NCBI GenBank assembly: GCA_014904985.1
Contig: MU128918.1
Span: forward strand, 339,509 to 403,508
DNA length: 64,000 nt
Direction: 5' to 3'
Source: Hydnum rufescens UP504
Taxonomy: Eukaryota; Basidiomycota; Agaricomycetes; Cantharellales; Hydnaceae
Positions within the stretch are counted from its first letter, which is position 1; every line of letters starts with the position of its first letter. The translations under genes were made by a program, and so were the position numbers. Shown here one piece after another: positions 21,801 through 33,924 of the stretch. The notes beneath the pieces were generated by a model that worked only from the letters and a program-made list of their open reading frames with translations, made no database searches and was not told where the DNA came from.

Positions 21801-22383
21801 TACCTAAATGGTGAATTAGATGCAGACGAAGAAATATACATGCAATTGCCCCCTGAATATAAACCTCAGGGGAAGAACATTATTTTGTGACTACGAAAGA
21901 CACTCTATGGTCTTAAATAAGCCAGAAGATGATGGTATGACTTGCTTTCATGGGTGCTTAATGATCTTGGATTCAGTGTGAGCCATGCTGACCCCAGTGT
22001 TTTCCATATACAAACAAATGGAGAAAAATTAATATTGGCAATTCACATTGACGATTGTACATTCACCAGCACATCAAGAAAATTACTTGATGAATGCAAA
22101 AGAAAAATCAATGAAAAATACACCATTATGGACCTAGGGCCACTACATTGGCTATTAGGAATTAAAGTTGAATAAGACCGCAATTTATGGACGATCCAAT
22201 TATCCCAAACATCATATATTAATTCAATAATTACCTGATTCTCCCTCGGCAATGCAAAATCCGTTAACACTCCAATGGAACCAGGGGCCACATATGCCCA
22301 AATGGATAATGAGAATAATCCCACAGATATTGAATGGATGAGGCATACCCCTTATTGCAAAGCTATAGGAAGCCTTATGTATG
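18831..22383 (+). pseudogene. copia-2 Gag-Pol, single frame closed by C-to-T type stops
   Basis: From the ATG at 18831 the same phase holds all the way to 22383. Gag is followed by a zinc knuckle CFNCHRKGHYKVDC (19531-19572), protease DSGA near 19762, pre-integrase LHWRLGH near 20155, integrase MDIWGP near 20353, SDRGGEY near 20540 and NGVAES near 20641, then RT DFNGAYLNG near 21788 and IDDCTF (the YVDD position) near 22049. I count about 16 TGA and two TAA in frame and no frameshift. Where family conservation lets one judge, TGA sits at Arg positions (CGA to TGA), and one TAA sits at the Gln of GLKQ (CAA to TAA). This is the mark of cytosine deamination, mainly at CpG, without indels. RNase H is missing. 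Confidence 0.85.
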
Positions 22384-23757
22384 TGTTATAGAAGAAGGGT
22401 TGGGAGCTCCGATGACTGTTAAATCAAAATCTGGTTCAGCCAGTGTGTAGATAGGAGACTGTTTCTGTTTATTCAAATGGGTTGGTTTGCTTCAATGGTT
22501 GATCACTCTCTGCAAGATATGTATGTGTTTATAGGAGAATGGAATGTGATATGGACTAGCAATAGTCAATGATATATTGTAGATGCTTATAGGAAGGCTT
22601 ATATGTGGGGATGCTTATGGAAAGGCTTATACATCTGGGATGCTTATAGAAAGGCTTATATGTGTTCATGTTGTGTTTGTTCATTTACTGATATTTGTGT
22701 GTCCTTGTTTATGTCCTCCTAGTCAAAATGCGGATATCTGTGGGCTATAGAATGGTCAGTGCTTGGTTAGTTTTGTTAGTATGCTTCAATCTTCTTTCCT
22801 GACTCGTATTTCGTTATGCTTACTTTTTCCTTGGATGTCCAGCAACTCTAACCTTAGGTTCTGCAACTATCCTTGGCTTCAGTATTTCATGTAGATGGCT
22901 TCCAGTAGCTTGGTCTCAACACCCTTGAGGATGACTTAGCTCCAGATGGCTTTAGATAGACAGTTCTTTAGATTATAAGCAGAATGGTAGACAGTAGTTG
23001 ACAGTGGTTGATTTCCAGAGTGAGGAGATGGGGGGGAACAAGAAAATCTGCTAGCTTATATACCTATCTGAAGGTGGCTGTGCATGGAGCAAGAACAAAA
23101 GAGTAATAAAGCTATGAGATCATAGTGATGTCATGGGGGAGTCATAGTGGAGTAGAACAAAAGAGCAATAAAGAAATGATGTCATAATGTGGTCATAGCT
23201 GAGTCATCCATAGAGTGTGATGTCATAGTGATGTCATTCATAAAGAGAACAAAAGGATTCATAAAGGAAATGATGTCACTAGTTTGCTGAGCTTGTGGAG
23301 TAGTTGGAGCATGATGTCACTGATCTTGTGATGTGTTTTGGAGCTCATGGGAAGTGAATTTAAGGGACATCTTCGGGTTCTGGAGATTAATCTGAGCATA
23401 GTCCAGTGGTTAAGGTGTTTTTGTTACTGGTTAATAAAAGGAACAAGTGCATGGTGTGGGATTTGATGCAGAGACAGCAGTTTGCATCCGTAATAGGCGT
23501 GCTTGGTGCTATTCAATGCGGATTTTTAACAGCTTTCTGGGCGCAGTGGTTCCGAGCAGATCGGATGTGAACTGACAGAGAAATTCATTTTTTACTGATG
23601 GGTGTTGATTCTGATAGTAATATCATTCTGTAGAGTTCAATTTTGATCTGTTCTTCACGTGCTCAGTACCGTTGGATGCGGATTTTTTATATCTTTCTAG
23701 GAGCGGTCGTTTCGAGAGGATTGAATGCGAACTGACGGAGATATTCATAACTGAAAG
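22384..23757 (+). repeat. 1.4-kb LTR-like repeat, copy 1 (family 3)
   Basis: Starts TGTTATAGAAGAAGG and is paired with 34969-36235. Shared landmarks are GGGAGCTCCGATGACTGT, CTTATACAT-type repeats and a tail of ~170-bp tandem sub-repeats around GATGCGGATTTTT ... AACTGACGGAG. The two copies stop matching after ACTGAAA (23757). No coding region follows, so it is a solo LTR or another non-coding repeat. It interrupts copia-2 at its left end. Confidence 0.6.
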
Positions 23758-24274
23758 AGCAACAACAAGAAGTTGTAGATAGTTGTAGGACCCTCAGTGT
23801 AGGTGTTGCTAGACATCTAAGCCCTGAATCATATGATAATAGGTTCAAGCCCATAAAAGTTTTAAAATCAGAAATAGCTTCTAAGTTTCAATTCAACAAT
23901 CATGATACAAGTAGTCCAGCTAGAGTCAGAAACATTACATCATATCAGAGTCATCCATATCATTTCCATACCTAGTAAGCCAATCAACTCATTGAGACTA
24001 ACCTGAGCCCCTCCCATACCCATTCATTCCCAATCCCTATACCTTAGCCAACATCTGGTGGTGTTAGTAATTTCTGCAGAGCTATAAAGCATCTTCTACA
24101 GTGGACAAGGTTTCCCCTCAGCAGGTCCAGGGGAAGGGGGGAGGAGAAGATGGGTGGTAGTGAAGTGGAAGATTGTCAGATGGACACACAAATAGGTTAG
24201 AAAGAAAGAGGGGATTGATACGCATTGAACAAGCCAAAAACACCACAAATGGCCAGGATTTACCCATACAAGGC
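23758..24274. other. Spacer, nothing firm
   Basis: No frame or repeat recognised. GGTTCAAGCCC near 23842 resembles a pol III B box, but no credible tRNA fold surrounds it. The minus strand is open across 24118-24486 without known motifs. Confidence 0.25.
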
Positions 24275-24851
24275 TGTAATATAGAGCCCCAATTCTTTAA
24301 GTATATACTGGTCATGTCCCATTTGTATCTTACATAATAGTGTGGCCCGAGGATTCTAAGTCCCAGTGGCGCCAGAATCAAAGGTACTCTTTTGCCCAGA
24401 CTTTGTAGCCTCCGCTCGAACTGTGAAACCAATGTAGCCATGCAACAACTACACGACCAAGTTGCACAATGAAGCAACCACATCAAGACCCATGATCCGT
24501 CACCACAGAGTATGGGGCAGAGATGGATAAGGGAGTTGCATACAAGTGCAACTCAGTTAGGTAAGTACACTACTCTAGTGTACTTGCTAACTACCCTTCC
24601 CCCCATAGATGGTAGCTGAGCCCTTTGGCCAGCTACTACCATCTCCCCATTCCCATTCCCTCCTCTCCTCTCACTTCTCCCCCATCTGAAGCAAAGCCAG
24701 TGCTTAGCTTTGTTCGTGGCCCTCCCGCTTGAAGCCAGTGCTTAGAGTGGTTGGACTACTTTCCTCCTTCTGTTCACAGGTCCCTCAAATCCACCTTGTC
24801 TAATGACAACAAATACCATGGTCCCTTGAAGTTGAGGACCACGTTATTACA
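24275..24851 (+). repeat. 5' LTR of G1 (family 1)
   Basis: 577 bp, TGTAATATAG ... GTTATTACA, the same family as 13053, 14863 and 54222. It is followed one base later by TGGTTCCCTC at 24853, a plausible primer site for a tRNA ending GAGGGAACCA, and by a Gag frame at 24946, so it acts as a 5' LTR. Confidence 0.65.
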
Positions 24852-24945
24852 TTGGTTCCCTCTAGCTGACAAGGTGGTCGAACCAACCAACCCCCTGCCA
24901 TTGCCAGACTCCCTGTCCCACTCGCTCCAATCCACGCCATGCAAT

Positions 24946-27880
24946 ATGAGTAAACGGGGTCGACCTTCGAAACCCAGCGCTAATGATGCGATCCCGCATC
25001 ATGTCCCATTGTCTCAACATGATGATGTTCTGTATCACCCCACAACGCATGAATGCATCGCCATTCCCCCTTGTCTCCATTCTCTGGAATGCTATCTTGA
25101 AATCACGTGTAGATTAGATGAGCTGGTAGGTGACTATACGGACCCTTTCTCTGCAGCCCCCATCACCACATACCAATTCTTGACAGTATGGATGAAATTC
25201 GCTCCAGCGCAGTACCACACTGACAGCCCTTGAGAGGCTGCAGCACATCATTATGGATGTCATAGGGATAGTGGGGGAGGAGCCACATCACTTTGTAATA
25301 GATCGTGACTCCAAATTAACAGAGCAATTGTGGATGTCTGATCAGCTCAAGGAGCTCATGATGGCTGATAGGTTGTTAAAATTGTGAGTTGACTTAACAT
25401 TTGAGAGACTCGCCAAGCTCAGAAAGCTGCACCAGGGGGAAACTCTATCAACTCCTATGGCCACAGAGGACTCCCTTCCCCCTATGCCTGAATTGAAGGA
25501 CCACCTGCATAAAGTGTGGCTTGATCCATGCCTCCCTACCAAGAACGTGGCTTGTCAGGCCCTCACTGTGGGATGGGAAGTGATTGAAGCCGATCTCAAT
25601 GGCACTTGCCCTATCAACCAGGCCACGAGGTATCCCTTCTCAGGCAGTCAAGCCCTGAAGTACATGTACTATGACGTTAAGCTGGAAGATGCCCTCGGAG
25701 TCCAACCCTCCCCTGCATAAACACAGATCCCCATGGCTTGGGGCTATTTCTCCCCCCGGACAAATTCCAGGAGCCCAGTGGAGACGCGAATTGTGACTTC
25801 TCATGAAGTCCAAGAGCAGGCGCTGGCTCAATAATAGATTTGCCCACCTGGCCCGGACAGTCATCCAGACAGGGCTTGCAAGGAAGCTCCTCCATGCTCC
25901 AGGCTTTGTCTATCAATTTGGAAGCGTCGCCAGCCATTTGGCAAGACGTCCCTCTTGAGGATCAACAACCCAAGAGAGCGTCCCTGTCACCCCAAATCCC
26001 AATAATCACTTCGAGGTCCTTTCCCAGCAAATATCCACTCTAGGGGAAGGGTTAAAGAATACCCTCTGGACCCTGTCAAAGCTGCAACCTCTGGGATCGA
26101 GTAGGGAGCCCACAGGAGCATGGGAAATGGGAACGGTATTAGGCCAGACAGTCCAAAAATCGTCAAGCCAGATCGCCCCAGCCTTAGGACTGACCCAACA
26201 AGTGCAGGGTTGTTTGCCACATGCCAGCTACCTCATAGCACGATCGAATGTGGTGGAGAACGCAAGGCCACCTCCTGGCCAGGTGTGGAACCTTGTCACT
26301 GACACACCTGCCCTACCTGCCCCCGGAGCCACCAGAGCCCATGACTATTATTTGGGCCTAATCAAAGTGGCCCTGATGCCTCAGCTCAGCTCGCTCTTCA
26401 CAAGTAACCCAACACAAGCCCTCTATCCAAACTAGGGCAAGCCCCCATAATTTCCCAAGCGTCGAATGGGAATATGCCTCCCCCAGGTCCTTCAAGGTGC
26501 ATGAGCCCCAAATCTCTCACGGGAGACCTACAAGTCAAGGATCCACCGCCCTCTCAACCCCACAGTTTGAAGGGCAGTGGGGGTGGTCAGCTGGAAGGGG
26601 GAAATGGTGAAGGCCCTAGTGGAGGTGGAGGTGGAGGTCCAAGCAGTGGAAACGGAGGCCTGGGTGGCGGAGGAGGCCCAGGACGAGGAAGCCAAGGGCC
26701 AGGATCCCCTCCTAGTGGAGGTCCCTCAGGCCCCCCCATTCCCACAGGCCCTCCTGGCCCACCAGGCCACCAGGCCCACCAGGCCCACCAGCCCACCAGG
26801 TCCTCCTGGGCCTGAAGGACCACCCTCCAACGCCCCGCCCTCTGGCATTGTGTGGGACAATAAACTTAAATGGTCCACCATACTGGAATGGGATGGAGCT
26901 CACGAGACAGCAATCGACTGGCTGTACGAATGTAACGACCTCACCAGTCTAGGCCCTACGTTGGAGGGCCAGTTGCCCATGTTAGTGACACGCCGTTTTA
27001 AAGGAGCAGTAGCAACTGCTTGGCAGGCGCATTCTGTGCCCATCAAACACTCAATTCTCCAGTCATGGGACAACCTGCACGAGTGGGTCTTACATCGCTA
27101 TCTAGGAGAGGTCTGGTACATGGCGCAGTGCCTCAAATACAATGAAGAGGTCTTCCATAGTGCCAAGTACCCTGACAAATCACCTGTGGAGTACATACAA
27201 CAGCAAATCCTCCTCTCATGCATTTTCTTGCAATTCACCCCCAATAGTCCTGAAGAAACGGCTTTGGTCATGAACAATGCGCCAACCGAGTGGGATGTCA
27301 TCCTGTGCTGGAGTGACTGACCCCTGATAGAATCAGTCCTGATGTCAGCCAAACAATTTGAGGCTGCATTGATCACCCAGTGGAGATCTTCGCAGTACTA
27401 CCAATGTTGTTTAGGAGCAAAGAGCTCCAAGAGAGCCAATTTAGCCACACAGGGGATCAACAAAGAAAGGGATGAGGAGGATTCCTTGCACTCCCCCTTC
27501 AAGGACGATTCCGAGGGAGCCTTCTACTACTCCAGTGAGGAAGCAGAAGGAAATAGGGCCTCCTCAACAGTGTTTAATGTGGGGAAGCACCTGGTGGGCC
27601 AATCCTATTGCCCTCAGCGTCACATACCCCCCTCAAACAAGATGGCAGATAATGTCGAAAAGACGTACCCATATCCCTGAGATGACACTGTGGTCAGCCA
27701 TAACAAGCCCGGCCAGAAGTGCTTCACCTGTGGGAGCGAGAAGCATTGGGTCCGGGAATGTAAACACTATGGAGCATATTCCAACCATCACAAGAGGAGA
27801 ATGCTCAAAAAGGAACACTGGCGTTATGAGACGCCTAATTACAAAGCAGCATATTCAGCTGCCATAGATTCCAGCCAGGA
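24946..27880 (+). pseudogene. G1 Gag, broken into several frames
   Basis: Structural protein of a Ty3/gypsy element. A first frame starts at ATG 24946 (basic start MSKRGRPSK) and ends at 25233. Frameshifts then separate 25457-25720, 26127-26435, 26474-26815 (Gly/Pro-rich, collagen-like GPP repeats), 26577-27320 (the recognisable Gag core: WDNKLKWSTILEW, AIDWLYECND, YIQQQIL) and 27342-27680. The zinc knuckle CFTCGSEKHWVREC is at 27720-27761. The Gly/Pro stretch is encoded by a GC-rich minisatellite (26745-26820, CCACCAGGC-like units), a likely source of the frameshift there. Confidence 0.7.
26745..26820 (+). repeat. Short CCACCAGGC-type minisatellite in G1 Gag
   Basis: Roughly nine-base units (CCACCAGGC, CCACCAGGT and similar) repeat about seven times. 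Two overlapping frames through it read as Gly-Pro-Pro or His-Gln-Ala repeats, and the change of unit length coincides with the switch between them. Confidence 0.6.
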
Positions 27881-27898
27881 TTTTTAATTACAGGATGG

Positions 27899-29528
27899 AT
27901 GAACACAGCTTCGCCATCTAGTTCCCCTGTAACTTATTGGAAGCCCACATATATAGAGACTCAAGAACACCTGTTGCATAATGTAAACATAGCAACAAGT
28001 AATATACAGCCTCCTCCTCCCGTGAAATCCTTCTTGAGTCTGTCAAGAAAACCTTCTGAGAAGCAACACTCCTACGATTCAGGAGAAACAAGTCAGCAGC
28101 TCATAGCAGTGGCCGTGTCATCGAAGCCAGTTGAGAACAGGCCCCTGGAATTACCAAAGGCCCTGAATGACCTTTCAGTGAAGGTCATTTGTTGCCTCAA
28201 GGCTAGAACTACACCCCCCGGGAAATCAGCCCTTGGCATTATGGCGCTCAGCATGTATGGTGGCCACTTGGGGTCACTCTCGAGCCCAGAGGTACAGCTG
28301 CAACTAGATTCAGGCATGGATATTACTCTGATATCAGAGGAATGCTATAATGCATTGGAACGGTGTCTGAGACTACAAAAAGGAATGAAGCTTAGCCTTT
28401 TTGAACTCACCAATCAAGCAAAAATACTAGGCTACATAAATCTTCAAGTCTTTATGCCTACGATGGATGGCTGAATGTTAGAATTTGTCAAGGAGGCATA
28501 TGTGATACCCGGAATGAATGTCCCAGTGTTGCTAGGAGAGGATTTCCAGGTCAATTATGAGGTCTCTGTACTAAGATTGGCACAAGGGACGCGCCTGTCA
28601 ATCAACCAGCCAGGGGAACGATTCAATGTCCCAGCCCACTTGATGCCCCCTTTGATCAGAGATTTCCAGGTCCAGCCTCACCATCCTCCAGAGATAAAGA
28701 ATCGTGCTGTGTACCTAGCTGCTTCCAGGAACCCTAACAACGACCAAGAACACTGGCACATGCCCCACTTGCTGAAAGCTGCAAAGGACATGAGGATCCA
28801 TCCTGGTTGGGTCACCAGGGTTCCTGTGGAAGGTCCAGCTAAGGGGTGCGAGGAGTGGTTCATGGAGAGGGTTACACTTCCCATGAGTAACAGGTACTTC
28901 CTAGCAGCCCCATCAGCACTGCTTAAGTCTAAAGAGCTCATAGTGCCAGTAGCCAATACATCCCCCTCTGTGGAGTGGATTCGCAAGGGCAATGTACTAG
29001 GTGTTCTGCATGACCCGGAGCAGTATTTTGATAGGGCTGGGGATGATGAATGAACACAGTGCTTGAGAGCCTATGCCCAGGTGGTGCAGAAGATTGCCCA
29101 AGGATCGCTAGGGGACAAGGATCTATCAGATCAAGCGTTAGTGAAGTCGTGAGCACTAGAGATTCCCCCAGGACCCAACAATCCCAACAAGCTGTGGGGC
29201 CCTAAAATGACAGAGCTGGCGGACCCAACTACATATGACTCAAAGAAACTGGAGGAGCTCATAGATATTGCTCCAGATGCCCCTCCAGACATAAAAGTGA
29301 AGACCCTGGCCTTGATCAGAAAGCACATCCAGGTGTTCGGGTTCGACGATCACCTGGGGACCTTGGAGATGATTGCCAGGATCCGCACAAAGGAGGAGGT
29401 GCACCCTGTATCCATGCCCATGTACAGGGCCTCGCCAGTGAAAAGACAAGTGATCAATGAGCAGATGGACAAGTGGATCTGCCAGGAAGTGGTGGAACCT
29501 TCGAAAAGTCCCTGGGCCCACCTGATGC
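27899..29528 (+). pseudogene. G1 Pol, protease and start of reverse transcriptase
   Basis: Aspartic protease: LDSGMDITLIS at 28300-28335 in the frame 27899-28474, continuing after a TGA in 28475-29053. The RT N-terminus lies in 29207-29533: RIRTKEEVHPVSMPMY, then QMDKWICQEVVEPSKSPWAH, which is the conserved entry into the gypsy RT fingers. The frame ends at 29528 where FB1 begins. The palm with its YVDD-type catalytic motif is not found on the far side, so it has been deleted. Confidence 0.75.
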
Positions 29529-32500
29529 TGTAGACTTATTGCATCAGATATGGTAACTTACCACAAGTTTTTTTGCAAAAATTGCAGTAAGTTACCATTA
29601 CTGCGTTTTTGATGCATCAGGTTAGCTGTTGCATCAGCTGGGGTAACCCCTGGGCATTTTAATATCAGCCAATGGCTCAGTTGGGTTCTTAATGGATTTG
29701 CATCCAATCATTTCCTATTTAGGATAATATCCATACTGGGGTTGGGGGGGCTAAAAATATTATATAATGATTCCTAAATGGTATCCAGTTACATAATACA
29801 CTGATTCCTATTGAAAAAAAGCCTAAATGCGGAAATTAAATGAACTACATCCAAGAAAAATTTCCCCATCCAGCCCAATGGGGGCCCAGGACCAGGGGGT
29901 GGTGCCTGGGATGGATGGATGGACCCCTAGGGACCCTGATACAGTGAAAAAACCAGGCCCAGGGCCACTGGTTAGTGCCTGAAACAATGAGAACAGTAAA
30001 AACAGCACCGGAACCACCGGAAATTGCCGCAAAATAAGTGCCAGGTGGATGAGTCTGAAATTTGGCACATGATTAGAGACTGTTAGGATGCAAATCATAT
30101 CAAAATTTCAGCCCAATCCATGCATTACTTATGGAGATATGGGTTAAACAAGTTTGGACATTAGAAATTGATTTCCTCCCCCTATAAAATAGCTAGGGAC
30201 TTGAAAATTCACACAGAGCATGAGGTCATTATGAAGCAACTATGTGCCAAAAATCAGCCCAATCCATGCACTTAAAGAGGGGGAACTGGGCAGGGAGGTC
30301 CAGAACCACCAGAAGTTTCCGCAAATTAACTGCTGGGCGGACATGTCTGAAATTTGGCACCTGTTAGGGGGCCATTGGTACGCAAATCATATCAAAATTT
30401 CACCCCAATCCATGCATTACTTATGGAGATATGGACCAAACAGGTTCAGACATTAAAAATTGATTTCCTCCCCCTATAAAATAGCTAGGGACTTGACAAT
30501 TCACACAGAGTATGATGCCATTATGAAGTAACCATGTGCCAAGAATCAGCCCAATCCATGAACCTAAAGAGGGAGAACTGGGCAGGGGGAACCGGGACCA
30601 CCGGAAGTTGCCGCAAAATAACCGCTGGGCAGACGTGTCTGAAATTTGGCACATGATTAGAGACCATTAGGACGCAAATCATATCAAAATTTCAGCCCAA
30701 TCCATGCATTACTTATGGAGATATGGGCCAAACATGTTTGGACATTAAAAATTGATTTCCTCCCCCTATAAAATAGCTGGGGACTTGAAAATTTACACAG
30801 AGTATGAAGTCATTATAAAGTAATCATGTGCCAAAAATCAGCCCAATCCATGCACTTAAAGAGGAGGAACTGGGCAGGGAGGACCAGAACCACCAGAAGT
30901 TGCCGGAAAATAAGCGCTGGGCAGACATGTCTGAAATTTGGCACCTGTTAGGAGGCCATTGGTACACAAATTATATCAAAATTCCAGCCCAATCCATGCA
31001 TTACTTATGGAGATATGGGCCAAACAGGTTTGGACATTGAAAATTGATTTACTCCCCCTACAGTCAAGATATGAACTTGAAATTTTACACAGAGTATAGT
31101 CATATAATGGACTAAATGTATGCCAAAAATCAGCCAGATCAGTTGAGTTTGAGACATTCAACTCCTTTGGCAGGCAGAAAAGAGGAACAACCCCACCATA
31201 AATGTGAATCACCCCACACTGGGCCCAAAATAGGTGGAATTGACCTGTAATATTATGATACAGACTATATCCAAAAATGGAATGAATTGGATGTGTGGAA
31301 GTGGCTGAAATTGAGGGGGAGGGGAAGGATAATCAAAAGTGAATTACACAAGATGTAGAGCAGGCATGGATCTGATATCAGGCCACTAGTGTAATATGTA
31401 TATGGGGAGCTCATATACCAAATATCAGCCTAACCAGACTCCGTTTAGGCATTGCTCCACATCATCCCCCCCTAACTCACAATTTCCTCCCCAGGGCCTT
31501 CCATCCATACCATTACCCTGAAAATTCACAGTTGGCTCATCCAAACACATTCATAACATCCCTCAAAATTTCAGATTTCTTACTGCAATGTGAGACCTTG
31601 CAGAATATTTTCAAGTTTCACTGTAATACACCCTCCAGTGGGGGCACTTCCAGAGCTCCAATGACTCTGATTTTTTGTAGGCCACACCTGGTCACCATTT
31701 GAGGCTCAGGTGCAAAATTTCAGGCCATTCTAAGCACTTCTAGCATTGGTCACATGACCCAGATCTTCCCCTCCCCCTGCTTCACTCAGTGATCCAATTT
31801 GCATGGACCCCATGGCCATCTGTAGTAGTAGCAGGTGACACCCCATGATTCCAATTTGAAGACATTCCATGGAATATTCATTAAGTTATTCAAGAAACAT
31901 TCCAGATCAATTCAATTTGAGGTCAGAACCATGGTATTTCCACTAAATACCATGGTTCTGACCTCAAATTGAATTGATCTGGAATGTTTCTTGAATAACT
32001 TAATGAATATTCCATGGAATGTCTTCAAATTGGAATCATGGGGTGTCACCTGCTACTACTACAGATGGCCATGGGTCCATGCAAATTGGATCACTGAGTG
32101 AAGCAGGGGGAGGGGAAGATCTGGGTCATGTGACCAATGCCAGAAGTGCTTAGAATGGCCTGAAATTTTGCACCTGAGCCTCAAATGGTGACCAGGTGTG
32201 GCCTACAAAAAATCAGAGTCATTGGAGCTCTGGAAGTGCCCCCACTGGAGGGTGTATTACAGTGAAACTTGAAAATATTCTGCAAGGTCTCACATTGCAG
32301 TAAGAAATCTGAAACTTTGAGGGATGTTATGAATGTGTTTGGATGAGCCAACTGTGAATTTTCAGGGTAATGGTATGGATGGAAGGCCCTGGGGAGGAAA
32401 TTGTGAGTTAGGGGGGGATGATGTGGAGCAATGCCTAAACGGAGTCTGGTTAGGCTGATATTTGGTATATGAGCTCCCCATATACATATTACACTAGTGG

Positions 32501-33753
32501 CCTGATATCAGATCCATGCCTGCTCTACATCTTGTGTAATTCACTTTTGATTATCCTTCCCCTCCCCCTCAATTTCAGCCACTTCCACACATCCAATTCA
32601 TTCCATTTTTGGATATAGTCTGTATCATAATATTACAGGTCAATTCCACCTATTTTGGGCCCAGTGTGGGGTGATTCACATTTATGGTGGGGTTGTTCCT
32701 CTTTTCTGCCTGCCAAAGGAGTTGAATGTCTCAAACTCAACTGATCTGGCTGATTTTTGGCATACATTTAGTCCATTATATGACTATACTCTGTGTAAAA
32801 TTTCAAGTTCATATCTTGACTGTAGGGGGAGTAAATCAATTTTCAATGTCCAAACCTGTTTGGCCATATCTCCATAAGTAATGCATGGATTGGGCTGGAA
32901 TTTTGATATGATTTGTGTACCAATGGCCTCCTAACAGGTGCCAAATTTCAGACACGTCTGCCCAGCGCTTATTTTCCGGCAACTTCCGGTGGTTCTGGTC
33001 CTCCCTGCCCAGTTCCCCCTCTTTAAGTGCATGGATTGGGCTGATTTTTGGCACATGATTACTTTATAATGACTTCATACTCTGTGTAAATTTTCAAGTC
33101 CCCAGCTATTTTATAGGGGGAGGAAATCAATTTTTAATGTCCAAACATGTTTGGCCCATATCTCCATAAGTAATGCATGGATTGGGCTGAAATTTGATAT
33201 GATTTGCATCCTAATGGTCTCTAATCATGTGCCAAATTTCAGACATGTCTGCCCAGCGGTTATTTTCTGGCAATTTCCGGTGGTTCTGGTGCTGTTTTTA
33301 CTGTTCTCATTGTTTCAGGCACTAACCAGTGGCCCTGGGCCTGGTTTTTTCACTGTATCAGGGTCCCTAGGGGTCCATCCATCCATCCCAGGCACCACCC
33401 CCTGGTCCTGGGCCCCCATTGGGCTGGATGGGGAAATTTTTCTTGGATGTAGTTCATTTAATTTCCGCATTTAGGCTTTTTTTCAATAGGAATCAGTGTA
33501 TTATGTAACTGGATATTATCCAAGGTTATTATGGGATATTATCTAATGCACCCTTCCTTATTGGGCTATCTAATTACCACATTTAGGGATATTAATATTA
33601 TAAAATATATATTATTTAACTGGAATAATAATAATAGCCTGGATGCAGAAGGTTTAATGAAATGGGGTTACTGTAGCTTGTTGCAACAAAGTTACCGGGT
33701 ATTGATGCAACCCTTCCAAGGTAAGTTACCGTGTTTGTTGCAAAATATTTACA
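29529..33753. mobile_element. Giant palindromic foldback element FB1
   Basis: A 4.2-kb inverted repeat. The termini are related: TGTAGACTTATTGCATCA at the left and, inverted, TGTAAATATTTTGCAACA at the right, each followed by GGTAACTTACC a little further in. Near-identical arms converge on a 9-nt spacer (31938-31946). From the outer shared block (29814 and 33483) the left arm is ~2,129 bp and the right ~1,541 bp; the ~588-bp excess equals two extra copies of a ~293-bp tandem unit on the left (30183-31058). No protein-coding frame of note. FB2 (42730-46020) has the same centre. The target duplication is unclear because the two flanks come from different sequences. Confidence 0.8.
30183..31058 (+). 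repeat. Tandem ~293-bp units in the left arm of FB1
   Basis: The landmark 'CCCCCTATAAAATAGCT' recurs at about 30176, 30469 and 30765, and a diverged form (CTCCCCCTACAGTCAAG) sits at about 31052. Each unit contains CAGCCCAATCCATGCA twice. The right arm has two units fewer. Confidence 0.75.
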
Positions 33754-33924
33754 GCATGGGCTGACATCCGCAATAACTCTTATTATATCTCAGAACGAGT
33801 GGGATGGCATCCATGTCCAGCCCACTGCACCGTGGCTCAATGGCACCCGACATGGCGAGAAAGTGGGCCTCCTCCCTTGTGCAGGCTCAAATCCTTCCGC
33901 CACAAAGACTTCTGCATCCCTAGG
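33754..33924 (+). other. Junction segment between FB1 and the MCM10-like fragment
   Basis: CpG-rich, open in the same phase as the exon that follows (NEWDGIHVQPTAPWL...). HVQ could be the remnant of the zinc-binding CDYHVQ block of Mcm10, but the Cys is missing. It may be coding or an intron. Confidence 0.3.

Larger units (their letters stand above)
18369..22383 (+). mobile_element. Decayed Ty1/copia retrotransposon, 3' truncated (copia-2)
   Basis: 5' LTR 18369-18747, primer site 18748-18760, then one long Gag-Pol frame. It breaks off inside RT at GSLMYV (22383), where a 1.4-kb LTR-like repeat begins, so RNase H and the 3' LTR are absent. It inserted into the 3' end of the LINE. Confidence 0.85.

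Noticed and set aside
18831..22383. Reassigned UGA codon (TGA read as an amino acid)
   Set aside because: All other signs (CGA to TGA at Arg sites, CAA to TAA at Gln, intact use of stops in copia-1) fit cytosine deamination better than a changed genetic code.
23800..23860. tRNA gene or SINE head (GGTTCAAGCCC box B-like)
   Set aside because: No paired acceptor or T stems and only a weak box A; a single 11-base match is not enough.
26474..26815. Collagen-like host gene
   Set aside because: The Gly/Pro repeats come from a short minisatellite inside the Gag gene of G1, in phase with Gag fragments on either side.
29529..33753. Assembly artefact (inverted chimera)
   Set aside because: The arms differ by substitutions and by two tandem units, the termini are unique, and FB2 shares the same centre at another locus.
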